DNA from: Streptomyces sp. VRA16 Mangrove soil
Lineage (GTDB): Bacteria; Actinomycetota; Actinomycetes; Streptomycetales; Streptomycetaceae
DNA: 64,000 nucleotides
Direction of reading: 5' to 3'
NCBI RefSeq assembly: GCF_017377775.1
Contig: NZ_JAFVLN010000028.1
Location: 22,942 to 86,941, forward strand
Shown in pieces: positions 50,623-58,872 of this stretch (within the stretch, counting starts at the first letter, position 1; each line of letters opens with the position of its first letter). The position numbers and the translations under genes were made by a program. The notes beneath the pieces were generated by a model. That model was not told the origin of the DNA, did not search any database, and saw only the letters and a program-made list of their open reading frames with translations.

Positions 50623-51696
50623 TCACCCGCGCAACCACTCCCCCAACTTCCTCTCGCACTCCTCCAGTTGACCCACCTCGACGAACTCCCCCGCCGTGTG
50701 CGCCAGCACCGGATCCCCCGGGCCGAAATTCAGCGCGGGGACCCCGAGCGACGTGAAGCGGGCGACATCGGTCCAGCCCAGCTTCGGGCGGGGCGTGGCC
50801 CCGAGGTAGTCGACCAGTGAGGCGACCGCGGGCCGGTCGAGCCCGGGCAGGGCGCCGGGCACGACCTCCGTGACCTCGAACTCGTACTGCTCGGGGATGA
50901 TCCCGCGCACGTACGCCATCGCCTCCTCGGGCGAACGGCTGGGCGCGAAGCGGGCGTTGAGGGAGATGACGCACTCGTCGGGTACGACGTTGCCCGCGAC
51001 CCCGGCCCGCACGGCGACCGCGCTGAGCCCCTCGCGGTATTCGAGGCCGTCGATGACGACCTTCTCGGGGACGTGGTCGGCGAGCCGCCGGAGCACCTCG
51101 GCGGAGCGGTGCGCCGCGTTCACGCCCATCCAGGCGCGGGCGGTGTGCGCCCGCTCGCCGCGCACGGTGACGTCGGCGCAGAGCACGCCCTGGCAGCCGG
51201 CCTCGACGCCGGCGTCGGACGGCTCCATCAGGACGGCGAGGTCGGCGTCGAGGAGGAGTTCGGGGCGCTCGCCGGCGATGCGGTGCAGCCCGTTGCGGTC
51301 GCCCTCGACCTCCTCGCACTCGTAGAAGACGTACGTGAGGTCGCGCGTCGGCGCGGTCAGCGTGGCGGCCAGGCGCAGGGCGACGGCGACGCCGCCCTTC
51401 ATGTCGCAGGCGCCGAGCCCGTACAGGCGGTCGTCGGCGAGGCGCGCGGGCAGGTTCCCGGCGGCGGGCACGGTGTCGAGGTGCCCGGCGACGATGACGC
51501 GCTCGGCGCGGCCGAGCGAGGTGCGGGCGACGACGGAGTGGCCGATCCGCTCGACGGTGAGGTGCGGCAGGGCGCGCAGGGCGGTCTCGACGGCGTCCGC
51601 GAGCACGGCCTCGTCGCCGCTCTCGGAGGGGATGTCGACGAGGGCGCGGGTCAGCTCGACGACGTCGGTGGTGAGGTCGAGGGCGGCGGTGGTCAC
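50623..51696 (-). CDS. M20 deacylase, DapE-like (succinyl-diaminopimelate desuccinylase family)
   Basis: 357 residues from GTG 51696. Zinc sites: Ala-Gly-His-Leu-Asp-Thr-Val-Pro, Gly-Ala-Cys-Asp-Met-Lys-Gly-Gly, Tyr-Glu-Cys-Glu-Glu-Val-Glu-Gly. The sequence is close to the mycobacterial DapE type in Ala-Gly-Cys-Gln-Gly-Val-Leu and Gly-Trp-Thr-Asp-Val-Ala-Arg-Phe. It removes an N-succinyl (or other acyl) group. It may be a lysine-pathway DapE, or a paralogue for N-succinyl amino acids; the coupling to a transporter (4-base overlap) supports the latter. Confidence 0.9.
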   Translation of the reverse strand: MTTAALDLTTDVVELTRALVDIPSESGDEAVLADAVETALRALPHLTVERIGHSVVARTSLGRAERVIVAGHLDTVPAAGNLPARLADDRLYGLGACDMKGGVAVALRLAATLTAPTRDLTYVFYECEEVEGDRNGLHRIAGERPELLLDADLAVLMEPSDAGVEAGCQGVLCADVTVRGERAHTARAWMGVNAAHRSAEVLRRLADHVPEKVVIDGLEYREGLSAVAVRAGVAGNVVPDECVISLNARFAPSRSPEEAMAYVRGIIPEQYEFEVTEVVPGALPGLDRPAVASLVDYLGATPRPKLGWTDVARFTSLGVPALNFGPGDPVLAHTAGEFVEVGQLEECERKLGEWLRG

Positions 51697-53108
51697 ACGG
51701 TCTCCTTCACGGCGGCGCCGGTCTGGTTGAGCTTGGAGTGCCTGCTGCCGTAGAGCCAGTAGACGACGAGCCCGACCGCCATCCACGCACCGAACGCGAT
51801 CCACGTGTCCGAGCCGAGGCTGAACAGCATGAAGACGCAGCAGACCACGCCGAGCACCGGCACGACCGGCGAGAACGGGACGCGGAAACTGCGCGGCGCC
51901 GACGGGTTACGGCGGCGCAGCAGCACGACCGCGATGTTGACGAGCGCGAAGGCGAACAGCGTGCCGATGCTGGTGGCGTCGGCGAGGCTGCCGAGCGGGA
52001 CCAGGGCGGCGAGCACGGCGATGAACGAGGAGACGATCACGGTGTTGGCGCGCGGGACACCGGTGCGCGCGTGCACCCGGGAGAACACCGGCGGCACCAG
52101 GCCGTCCCTTGACATCGAGAAGAGGATGCGGATCTGCCCGTACTGGACGGTGAGGACGACGCTCGTCGTGGCGACGACCGCGCCGATCGACAGCAGGATC
52201 GGCCAGAGCGAGCCGCCGCCGACGGACTGCACGAGCACCTCGCTGAGCGTGGCCTCCGTGCCCGCGAACTTCTGCCAGGGCATCGCGCCCAGCGCGGCGA
52301 CGGCGACCAGGACGTACAGGGCGGTGACGAGCACCAGCGAGAGGATGATCGCGCGGGGCAGGTCGCGCTGCGGGTTCTTCGCCTCCTCGCCCGCCGTGGA
52401 CGCCGCGTCGAAGCCGATGTACGAGAAGAAGAGCGAGGCTGCGCCCGCGCTCATCCCGGCCGCGCCGAGCGGGAACAGCGGCTGGAAGTTGCCGGCGTGG
52501 AAGGCGGTGAAGGCGACCGCGCAGAACATCACCAGGGCGGCGACCTTCACGCCGACCATGATCACGTTCGCGACGGCGCTCTCGCGGGCCCCGCGCAGCA
52601 GCACGACCATGGCGAGGACGACGATGAGCGCGGCCGGGACGTTGACGACGCCACCGGTGCCGGGCGGGGCGCTGAGCGCGTCGGGCAGGGTGACGCCGAA
52701 GACCAGGTCGAGCAGTTCGTTGACGTACTGGCCCCAGCCGACGGCGACGGCCGCGACCGACACCCCGTACTCCAGGATCAGACACCAGCCGCAGACCCAG
52801 GCGACGAGTTCGCCGAGGGTGGCGTAGGCGTAGCTGTACGAGGATCCGGACCCGGGGATCATGCCGGCCAGCTCCGCGTACGACAGCGCGGAGAACAGGG
52901 CCGTGACGCCGGCGAGGACGAACGAGACGACGATGGCGGGCCCGGCCTCGGGGACCGCCTCACCGAGGACGACGAAGATGCCGGTGCCGAGCGTCGCGCC
53001 GACGGACAGCAGCGTCAGCTGCCACAGCCCCATCGTGCGCTTCAGCCCGCTCCCGGCCGCGGCCGCGTCGGCCACGTCCTGGCGCCGCGTCAGTGTCTGT
53101 GCCAGCAC
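51693..53108 (-). CDS. APC-family amino-acid transporter (cationic amino-acid type)
   Basis: 471 residues, 12 helices, GTG 53108. Helix 1 has Val-Gly-Ala-Thr-Leu-Gly-Thr-Gly-Ile-Phe-Val-Val; Ser-Tyr-Ile-Gly-Phe-Asp-Ala-Ala-Ser-Thr and Glu-Glu-Ala-Lys-Asn-Pro-Gln-Arg-Asp-Leu-Pro-Arg follow, as in CAT/YfnA transporters. A short C-terminal tail. Translation continues into the deacylase gene through a GTGA overlap, so import and N-deacylation are linked. Confidence 0.9.
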   Translation of the reverse strand: MLAQTLTRRQDVADAAAAGSGLKRTMGLWQLTLLSVGATLGTGIFVVLGEAVPEAGPAIVVSFVLAGVTALFSALSYAELAGMIPGSGSSYSYAYATLGELVAWVCGWCLILEYGVSVAAVAVGWGQYVNELLDLVFGVTLPDALSAPPGTGGVVNVPAALIVVLAMVVLLRGARESAVANVIMVGVKVAALVMFCAVAFTAFHAGNFQPLFPLGAAGMSAGAASLFFSYIGFDAASTAGEEAKNPQRDLPRAIILSLVLVTALYVLVAVAALGAMPWQKFAGTEATLSEVLVQSVGGGSLWPILLSIGAVVATTSVVLTVQYGQIRILFSMSRDGLVPPVFSRVHARTGVPRANTVIVSSFIAVLAALVPLGSLADATSIGTLFAFALVNIAVVLLRRRNPSAPRSFRVPFSPVVPVLGVVCCVFMLFSLGSDTWIAFGAWMAVGLVVYWLYGSRHSKLNQTGAAVKETV

Positions 53109-53199
53109 GGCACCGCTCCCCTCGCCGTTCTCCTCTTATGGGCCCGATGATGCAGAGCCCGGGAACGGCAGGGTTGGGAGCATCGGCAAAAACAGAACA

Positions 53200-53229
53200 C
53201 CCCCGGTTGGCCGCAAGGCCAATCGGGGG
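53200..53229 (-). terminator. Terminator after the IclR-type regulator
   Basis: CCCCCGGTTGGCC / GGCCAATCGGGGG with a GCAA loop, 21 bases past the stop on the minus strand. Confidence 0.85.
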
Positions 53230-53249
53230 CGCTGGTCAGGGGTGCCGCG

Positions 53250-53891
53250 TCAGCGCAGGGCGTCGGCGACTTCCCGGGCGGCGTCGAGAACCCGCGGCCC
53301 GACCCGCTCCGGCACCGCGTCGGCGAGCATCACCACTCCGACGCTGCCCTCTATCCCGGTCACGCCGAGCAGCGGCGCCGCGGCGCCCGACGCCCCGGCC
53401 TCCAGCTCGCCGTGGGTGAGGGTGTAGCCCTGCTCGGGCAGCACGCCCTGGCGGGCGCCGAGGATGGCGCGGCCCGCGGCTCCCCGGTCGAGCGGGTGGC
53501 GGAACCCGGTGCGGTAGGCCACGTGGTAGTCGGTCCAGGTCGGTTCGACGACGGCGACCGCGAGGGCCTCCGTGCCGTCGACCAGGGTCAGATGGGCGGT
53601 CGCCCCGATGTCCTCGGCCAGCGAGCGCAGCGCGGGCAGCGCGGCCTCGCGCACCAGCGGGTGGACCTGGCGGCCGAGCCGCAGGACGCCGAGCCCGACC
53701 CGGGCGCGGCCGCCCAGGTCGCGGCGGACGAGGGCGTGCTGCTCCAGCGTGGCGAGCAGGCGATAGACGACCGTACGGTTGACGCCGAGCTTGTTGGAGA
53801 GCTCGGTCACGGTCAGCCCGTGGTCGGTGTCGGCGAGCAGTTTGAGGACGCGCAGTCCCCGGTCGAGCGTCTGGGAGGTCTCCGCGGTCAC
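53250..53891 (-). CDS. IclR family transcriptional regulator
   Basis: 213 residues. GTG 53891 has AAGGAG eight bases upstream; an earlier GTG at 53900 would overlap that site. Winged helix: Gly-Leu-Arg-Val-Leu-Lys-Leu-Leu-Ala and Val-Thr-Glu-Leu-Ser-Asn-Lys-Leu-Gly-Val-Asn-Arg-Thr-Val-Val-Tyr-Arg-Leu. The effector domain is present but shorter than usual (about 210 against 250 residues). It lies just upstream of the APC transporter gene on the same strand with a terminator between, so any control of that gene would be from a separate transcript. Confidence 0.9.
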   Translation of the reverse strand: MTAETSQTLDRGLRVLKLLADTDHGLTVTELSNKLGVNRTVVYRLLATLEQHALVRRDLGGRARVGLGVLRLGRQVHPLVREAALPALRSLAEDIGATAHLTLVDGTEALAVAVVEPTWTDYHVAYRTGFRHPLDRGAAGRAILGARQGVLPEQGYTLTHGELEAGASGAAAPLLGVTGIEGSVGVVMLADAVPERVGPRVLDAAREVADALR

Positions 53892-54179
53892 GACGCCCAC
53901 TCCTTAGGTGAGGGCGGCGGTCTCCTTCGCGGCGGTTGCGTCGCCTGTCCCGTGGGCGACGCGCGTCAGAGGCCGCCGGTCGGATATCAGGCGCTGGGGC
54001 TCTACGTACATACCGGCTGCGCTCCGCGGCGGCGCTGCCACGGGGCGTGTGCGTTGCCGGGAATGTAGCGAGGACGTCCCGCTGAGCGGAAGACTCCGTC
54101 CAGAATCCGGTCAGTCGCCGACCTGAGTTGTGTGTGATTGCCCCACTACGCCGCGCGCCCGGGCGCGCGCCTCAGCGCA

Positions 54180-56006
54180 TCAGCGCATGCGGGTGGCCCA
54201 CTCCTGCACCTTGGCGATCCGCTGGCGCAGCTGTCCCGCGGTGGCCTCGGCGCTCGGCGGGCCGCCGCAGACGCGGCGCAGCTCGGTGTGGATGACACCG
54301 TGCGGCTTCCCGCTCTGATGCACGTACGCGCCGACCATCGTGTTGAGCTGCTTGCGCAGCTCCATCATCTCCTTGTGGGAGACCACGGGCCGCCGCTCGG
54401 CGGGCAGTTCGAGGAGGTCGGCCTCGCTGTCGGGCTTCTTCCTGCTGTGCGCGATCTGCCGTGCCTGGCGCTTCTGGAGGAGCAGCTGCACCTGATCGGG
54501 TTCGAGCAGGCCGGGGATGCCGAGGTAGTCCTGCTCCTCCTCGCTGCCGGGGTGCGCCTGCATGCCGAACTCGGCGCCGTCGTAGAGGACGCGGTCGAAG
54601 ACGGCCTCGGACTCCAGGGCCTCGAAGGAGAACTGCTCCTGCTCGCCGGTGTCCTCGTCCTCCTGCTTGTTCGCCTCGTCCATCTCCTTCTCGGACTCGG
54701 CGTAGGGGTCCTCCTCCCCCTCCTTCTTCGGCTTGTCGAGCACGTGGTCGCGCTCGACCTCCATCTCGTTGGCATGGCCGAGCAGGTCGGGGACGGTCGG
54801 CAGGAAGACGGACGCGGTCTCGCCGCGCCTGCGGGACCGCACGAAACGGCCCACGGCCTGCGCGAAGAAGAGCGGCGTCGAGATCGTCGTCGCGTACACG
54901 CCGACCGCGAGGCGCGGGACGTCGACGCCCTCGGACACCATGCGGACCGCGACCATCCAGCGGTCCTCGCTCGCGCTGAACTCGTCGATCCGCTTCGAGG
55001 CGCCGGTGTCGTCGGAGAGGACGAGGGTGGCTCTGGTGCCGGTGATCTCGCGGATCAGCTTGGCGTAGGCGCGGGCCTGCTCCTGGTCGGAGGCGATGAC
55101 GAGGGCGCCCGCGTCCGGGATGCCCTTCCTGACCTCGGTGAGCCGGGCGTCGGCGGCGCGCAGCACGCTCGGCATCCACTCGCCGCGCGGGTCGAGGGCG
55201 GTGCGCCAGGCCTGGCTGATGGCGTCCTTGGTCATCGGCTCGCCGAGCCGCGCCGCGATCTCGTCGCCGGCCTTGGTCCGCCAGCGCATGTTGCCGCTGT
55301 AGGACAGGAAGATCACGGGGCGGACGACGTGGTCCGCGAGCGCGTTGCCGTAGCCGTAGGTGTAGTCGGCCGAGGAGCGGCGGATGCCGTCGTTGCCCTC
55401 CTCGTACTGGACGAAGGGGATCGGGTTGGTGTCGGACCGGAACGGCGTACCGGTCAGCGCCAGGCGCCGGGTGGCGGGCTCGAAGGCCTCCAGACACGCC
55501 TCGCCCCATGACTTCGAGTCACCGGCGTGGTGGATCTCGTCGAGGATCACGAGGGTCTTGCGCTGCTCGCTGCGGTTGCGGTGCAGCATCGGGCGCACGC
55601 CGACACCGGCGTACGTGATCGCGATGCCGTCGTACTCCTTGCTGAGCGGGCCCGCGCTGTACTCCGGGTCCAGCTTGATGCCGACGCGCGCGGCCGCCTC
55701 CGCCCACTGCTTCTTCAGGTGTTCGGTCGGCGCGACCACGGTCACCTGCTGCACGACATGGTGGTGCAGCAGCCAGGAGGCGAGCGTGAGCGCGAAGGTG
55801 GTCTTTCCGGCTCCCGGGGTGGCGACCGCGAGGAAGTCGCGCGGCTGCTCCTGGATGTACTTCTCCATCGCCGCCTGCTGCCAGGCACGCAGCTTGTTGG
55901 CGGTGCCCCAGGGGGCACGGCCGGGGAAGGCGGGGGAGAGGTGGCTGGACGGGGTGGGTGCGACGGAACCCGAGGTGGGCGCAGTGTGGGCGTTGGCGGT
56001 GGTCAC
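54180..56006 (-). CDS. SF2 DEAD/DEAH-box helicase
   Basis: 608 residues. Walker A Thr-Pro-Gly-Ala-Gly-Lys-Thr-Thr near 67, motif II Asp-Glu-Ile-His-His near 160, motif III Leu-Thr-Gly-Thr-Pro-Phe-Arg, motif VI Gln-Ala-Val-Gly-Arg-Phe-Val-Arg. It resembles XPB/RAD25-like and restriction-type helicases. Residues about 430-475 are a strikingly acidic Glu/Asp/Lys insertion. No nuclease or methylase gene is adjacent, so there is no evidence for a restriction or defence module. A role in DNA repair or nucleic-acid processing is likely. Confidence 0.88.
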   Translation of the reverse strand: MTTANAHTAPTSGSVAPTPSSHLSPAFPGRAPWGTANKLRAWQQAAMEKYIQEQPRDFLAVATPGAGKTTFALTLASWLLHHHVVQQVTVVAPTEHLKKQWAEAAARVGIKLDPEYSAGPLSKEYDGIAITYAGVGVRPMLHRNRSEQRKTLVILDEIHHAGDSKSWGEACLEAFEPATRRLALTGTPFRSDTNPIPFVQYEEGNDGIRRSSADYTYGYGNALADHVVRPVIFLSYSGNMRWRTKAGDEIAARLGEPMTKDAISQAWRTALDPRGEWMPSVLRAADARLTEVRKGIPDAGALVIASDQEQARAYAKLIREITGTRATLVLSDDTGASKRIDEFSASEDRWMVAVRMVSEGVDVPRLAVGVYATTISTPLFFAQAVGRFVRSRRRGETASVFLPTVPDLLGHANEMEVERDHVLDKPKKEGEEDPYAESEKEMDEANKQEDEDTGEQEQFSFEALESEAVFDRVLYDGAEFGMQAHPGSEEEQDYLGIPGLLEPDQVQLLLQKRQARQIAHSRKKPDSEADLLELPAERRPVVSHKEMMELRKQLNTMVGAYVHQSGKPHGVIHTELRRVCGGPPSAEATAGQLRQRIAKVQEWATRMR

Positions 56007-56158
56007 GGTCTCCGGCTCGGCAGATCGGGGGCGTATGACAACCGGTCCACCCTACCGGTGACGAGGTTGACGGACGCGCCGGACCGGGCCGTGGTGGCCG
56101 TGGTTGGGACATGCGTCACAGATCAACTTGCCGTGTTTCACGGGGAGTCGTGGGGAGG

Positions 56159-57625
56159 TCACGCCACCGTCGTGGGCGACGGCTCGGCACGCAGCCGGGT
56201 CGCCACCCAGGCCCCGGCGAGCGCGACGACGGCCATCGGCAGGAACACGGCGGCGAACGCGGCCGGGTGCGCCCCGCTCGTCCCCGTCACCGCCCCGTGT
56301 CCGACCGCTCCCCCGCCGAGCGCGGCGAAGGCGGCGCCTCCGGCGGCGAGCAGGACGACGTTGGAGAGCCCGTCGGAGATCTGCAGGGCGGCGGAGTTCG
56401 CGCCGGCCTGCTCGGGCGCGGACAGCTGGAGCAGCAGCACGCTGGTGGAGGAGATCACCAGGCCCATGCCCAGACAGCCGAAGCCCCAGGCCACGGCGAC
56501 GGTCCAGACCGGTACGGAGTCGATCAGCACGCTGGGCGCGGCGGCGATGGCGGCGGCGACCAGCACCATGCCGCCGGCGACGAGCCGCTCCCGGTACGGC
56601 TCCAGGCGCGGCCGGGACTGGAGCCACGAGCCCAGCGCCCAGGTGGCCCCGCCCGCCGCGAGCGAGAACCCGGCCATCGTCGGGCTCAGGCCGCGCTGGG
56701 TGACCAGCATCAGCGGCACGAACGACTCGGCCGCGATGAACGAGCCCGCCGCGATGCCGCGCAGCAGCACCACGGAGGGCAGCCCGCGCACGGCGCGGTA
56801 GGTGCCGGGCGGCAGCAGGCCGAGCACGGACGGTACGAGCAGCGCGGCTCCGGCGACACCGGGCAGCAGGGAGAGGGGGCGCAGGTCCTGCGCCGCGTAC
56901 TGGAGCAGCCCGGCGCCCACGGAGATCCCGAACGCGAGCCGGATCCGCCGGCGGTCCAGGGGGTGTGCCGTGGCTCCCTCGGGGGCTCCCCCGGCCCGCT
57001 GCCGCACCTGCGGCAGCGCGAGCGCGAGCGGGAGCACGACCAGCACGGGGATGCCGAGGAACACCCAGCGCCAGCCGAGGTGCTCGGTGACGGCGCCGGA
57101 CGCCAGCGGCCCCACGATCGACGGCACGACCCAGCTCGCCGCGAACGCCGCCATGATCGCGGGCCGCAGCCGCTCCGGGTAGGCCCGGCTGACGACGACG
57201 TACAGGGCGACGATGACGAGCCCGCCGCCGAGCCCCTGCACGGCCCGCCCGGCGATGAACAGCCACATGTCGGTGGCGGTCCCGGCGAGCACGAGCCCGG
57301 CCGCGAACGCCCCGATCCCCGCGGCCACGGGCCCGAGCGGTCCACTCCTGTCGGCCCACTGCCCGGCGAGCACCATGCCGAAGAGGCTGGTCGTGAAGTA
57401 CCCGGAGAACGCGAAGGCGTACAGCGACACCCCGTCCAGATCCCGCGCCGCGACGGGCATCGCGGTCCCCACGGCGGTCGCCTCGAAGGCGATGAGCAGG
57501 ACGACGGTGACGATGCCGATGCTCAGCGCGCGATAGCCGCGCCCGAGCACCCCTTCCTGAGCCACCGGGGCGGAGGGGACTACGGGCGGCGGGGCGGTGA
57601 CATCGGCGTCGTCCAGGGCGGTCAT
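56159..57625 (-). CDS. MFS transporter (drug:H+ antiporter type)
   Basis: 488 residues, about 14 helices. Thr-Ala-Met-Pro-Val-Ala-Ala-Arg-Asp-Leu in helix 1, Gly-Gln-Trp-Ala-Asp-Arg-Ser-Gly-Pro in loop 2-3 and Gly-Arg-Ala-Val-Gln-Gly-Leu-Gly-Gly-Gly (motif of exporters) are present. ATG 57625 is preceded by a TACTCT-like box seven bases away, so the mRNA may be leaderless. Substrate unknown. Confidence 0.88.
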   Translation of the reverse strand: MTALDDADVTAPPPVVPSAPVAQEGVLGRGYRALSIGIVTVVLLIAFEATAVGTAMPVAARDLDGVSLYAFAFSGYFTTSLFGMVLAGQWADRSGPLGPVAAGIGAFAAGLVLAGTATDMWLFIAGRAVQGLGGGLVIVALYVVVSRAYPERLRPAIMAAFAASWVVPSIVGPLASGAVTEHLGWRWVFLGIPVLVVLPLALALPQVRQRAGGAPEGATAHPLDRRRIRLAFGISVGAGLLQYAAQDLRPLSLLPGVAGAALLVPSVLGLLPPGTYRAVRGLPSVVLLRGIAAGSFIAAESFVPLMLVTQRGLSPTMAGFSLAAGGATWALGSWLQSRPRLEPYRERLVAGGMVLVAAAIAAAPSVLIDSVPVWTVAVAWGFGCLGMGLVISSTSVLLLQLSAPEQAGANSAALQISDGLSNVVLLAAGGAAFAALGGGAVGHGAVTGTSGAHPAAFAAVFLPMAVVALAGAWVATRLRAEPSPTTVA

Positions 57626-57814
57626 GCGGATCAGAGTAAGGGGCGTGGAGCGGACTGGCCCCTGTCGGGAGAAGGGGTTCTCCTGGTCCCTTGGTCGTAG
57701 TCCTCCCGCGGCCTTCATGAACGGCGTGTGGCAGTCGCGTTGCAGCCCCCGGGCAGCCCTTGAGCGGGCACGACGCTCCCGCCTACGGTCGAGGCACGCA
57801 AGCAGCAACAGCTT

Positions 57815-57889
57815 GGCCGTGTGCCCGAGTGGTTTAGGGATTCGCCTGCAAAGCGAAGCACACCGGTTCGATTCCGGTCACGGCCTCCA
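57815..57889 (+). tRNA. tRNA-Cys (anticodon GCA)
   Basis: Acceptor GGCCGTG pairs with CACGGCC (57879-57885). The anticodon arm is TTCGC-CTGCAAA-GCGAA, giving GCA. The T loop is GGTTCGATTCC. CCA is encoded (57887-57889), unlike the tRNA-Leu gene in this window. Confidence 0.96.
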
Positions 57890-57898
57890 CCTTCCTCG

Positions 57899-58045
57899 TC
57901 AGCCTCCGGCGACGAGGATCACGCCGCCGCCGACCACGATCACGGCGAAGGCGACGAAGGCGAGCACGAAGAGCAACAGTTTGCCGGCGGACGGGGCGGG
58001 CTCGTAGGCCCGAGGTTCCCGCGGGTCCGGTTCCTGTGGCTGCAT
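57899..58045 (-). CDS. Small single-pass membrane protein
   Basis: 48 residues from ATG 58045, seven bases after GGGAG. A 20-residue Pro/Glu-rich start is followed by one strong helix (Leu-Leu-Leu-Phe-Val-Leu-Ala-Phe-Val-Ala-Phe-Ala-Val-Ile-Val-Val). No known family. It lies ten bases past tRNA-Cys on the other strand. Confidence 0.7.
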   Translation of the reverse strand: MQPQEPDPREPRAYEPAPSAGKLLLFVLAFVAFAVIVVGGGVILVAGG

Positions 58046-58193
58046 GTCCGGCTCCCTGCTCTCGCGCTGTCGACGGCTTCGGCCCTCAGCAACGTACGCC
58101 CGGGACCGTCGCGGCAGGCGGTCGGGGCCTGAGTACGGGATGAGTACCGAGTGAGTACGCGCGCGCTGCCGGACCCGGCCGGGCGCCGGTTCG

Positions 58194-58847
58194 ATGATCT
58201 CCATGCAGCAGCTCCAGCCTCCGTCCCGGCCCGCCTCCCGCAAGGGGCCGGTCATCGCCACCGTGGCCGTCCTCGTCGTCGTCGCGCTCACCGCTCTCGT
58301 CGCCAAGGGGTGCCAGGCGGTCACGGGCGGCCCGGTGGGTTCGACGGACGACTTCCGCGCCTACGTGCGGTCGACGACGAAGACCGGCGAGGACGTCTAC
58401 CGCGGCCTGTCCCCCGCCCCGCGGGACGCGACCCCGTACCCCACCAAGGAGGGCAGCAGCTCCTGCGTGGACGACTTCGGCTTCGACACCGGCGACACCA
58501 CCCGCGACCAGCCCGCCTTCACCTGGTCCCTGGAGTACGCGACGGAGGCCGGGTACCGCTCCGCGGTGGCCGGGCTCGCGCGGCGGTGGCGGAAGGAGGG
58601 CCGCGACGTTGAGGAGATCCCGGCCCCGGGCCCCGGTGAGAAGGGCGCGGGCCTGCCCGGCGTCTCGGCCGCCTTCGGCGACGGGATCGAGGTCAGCGTC
58701 CGCCCCGGCTGGTACTCGGGCAAGCCCGAACTGCGGGTCGAGGGACGGTGCTTCCGGTACGAGGACACGTACGGGGACGCGTACGACTACATGGACGACG
58801 ACAACGGGGACGGCGTGGTCGACGACCTGGAACGGTCCGACGGCTGA
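58194..58847 (+). CDS. Hypothetical membrane-anchored or secreted protein
   Basis: 217 residues. One N-terminal helix at about 20-40 (Val-Ile-Ala-Thr-Val-Ala-Val-Leu-Val-Val-Val-Ala-Leu) precedes an extracellular part with two or more Cys residues and an acidic end, Tyr-Met-Asp-Asp-Asp-Asn-Gly-Asp-Gly-Val-Val-Asp-Asp, which looks like a calcium-binding (EF-hand or thrombospondin-3-like) loop. ATG 58203 is an alternative start. No family is recognised. Confidence 0.75.
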   Translation: MISMQQLQPPSRPASRKGPVIATVAVLVVVALTALVAKGCQAVTGGPVGSTDDFRAYVRSTTKTGEDVYRGLSPAPRDATPYPTKEGSSSCVDDFGFDTGDTTRDQPAFTWSLEYATEAGYRSAVAGLARRWRKEGRDVEEIPAPGPGEKGAGLPGVSAAFGDGIEVSVRPGWYSGKPELRVEGRCFRYEDTYGDAYDYMDDDNGDGVVDDLERSDG

Positions 58848-58872
58848 GGCCCCGGGCGCCCGGGGCCCGGAC

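Noticed and set aside
54180..56006. SF2 helicase as part of a restriction or defence island
   Set aside because: No nuclease, methylase, or other defence gene is adjacent; neighbours are a regulator and an MFS exporter.
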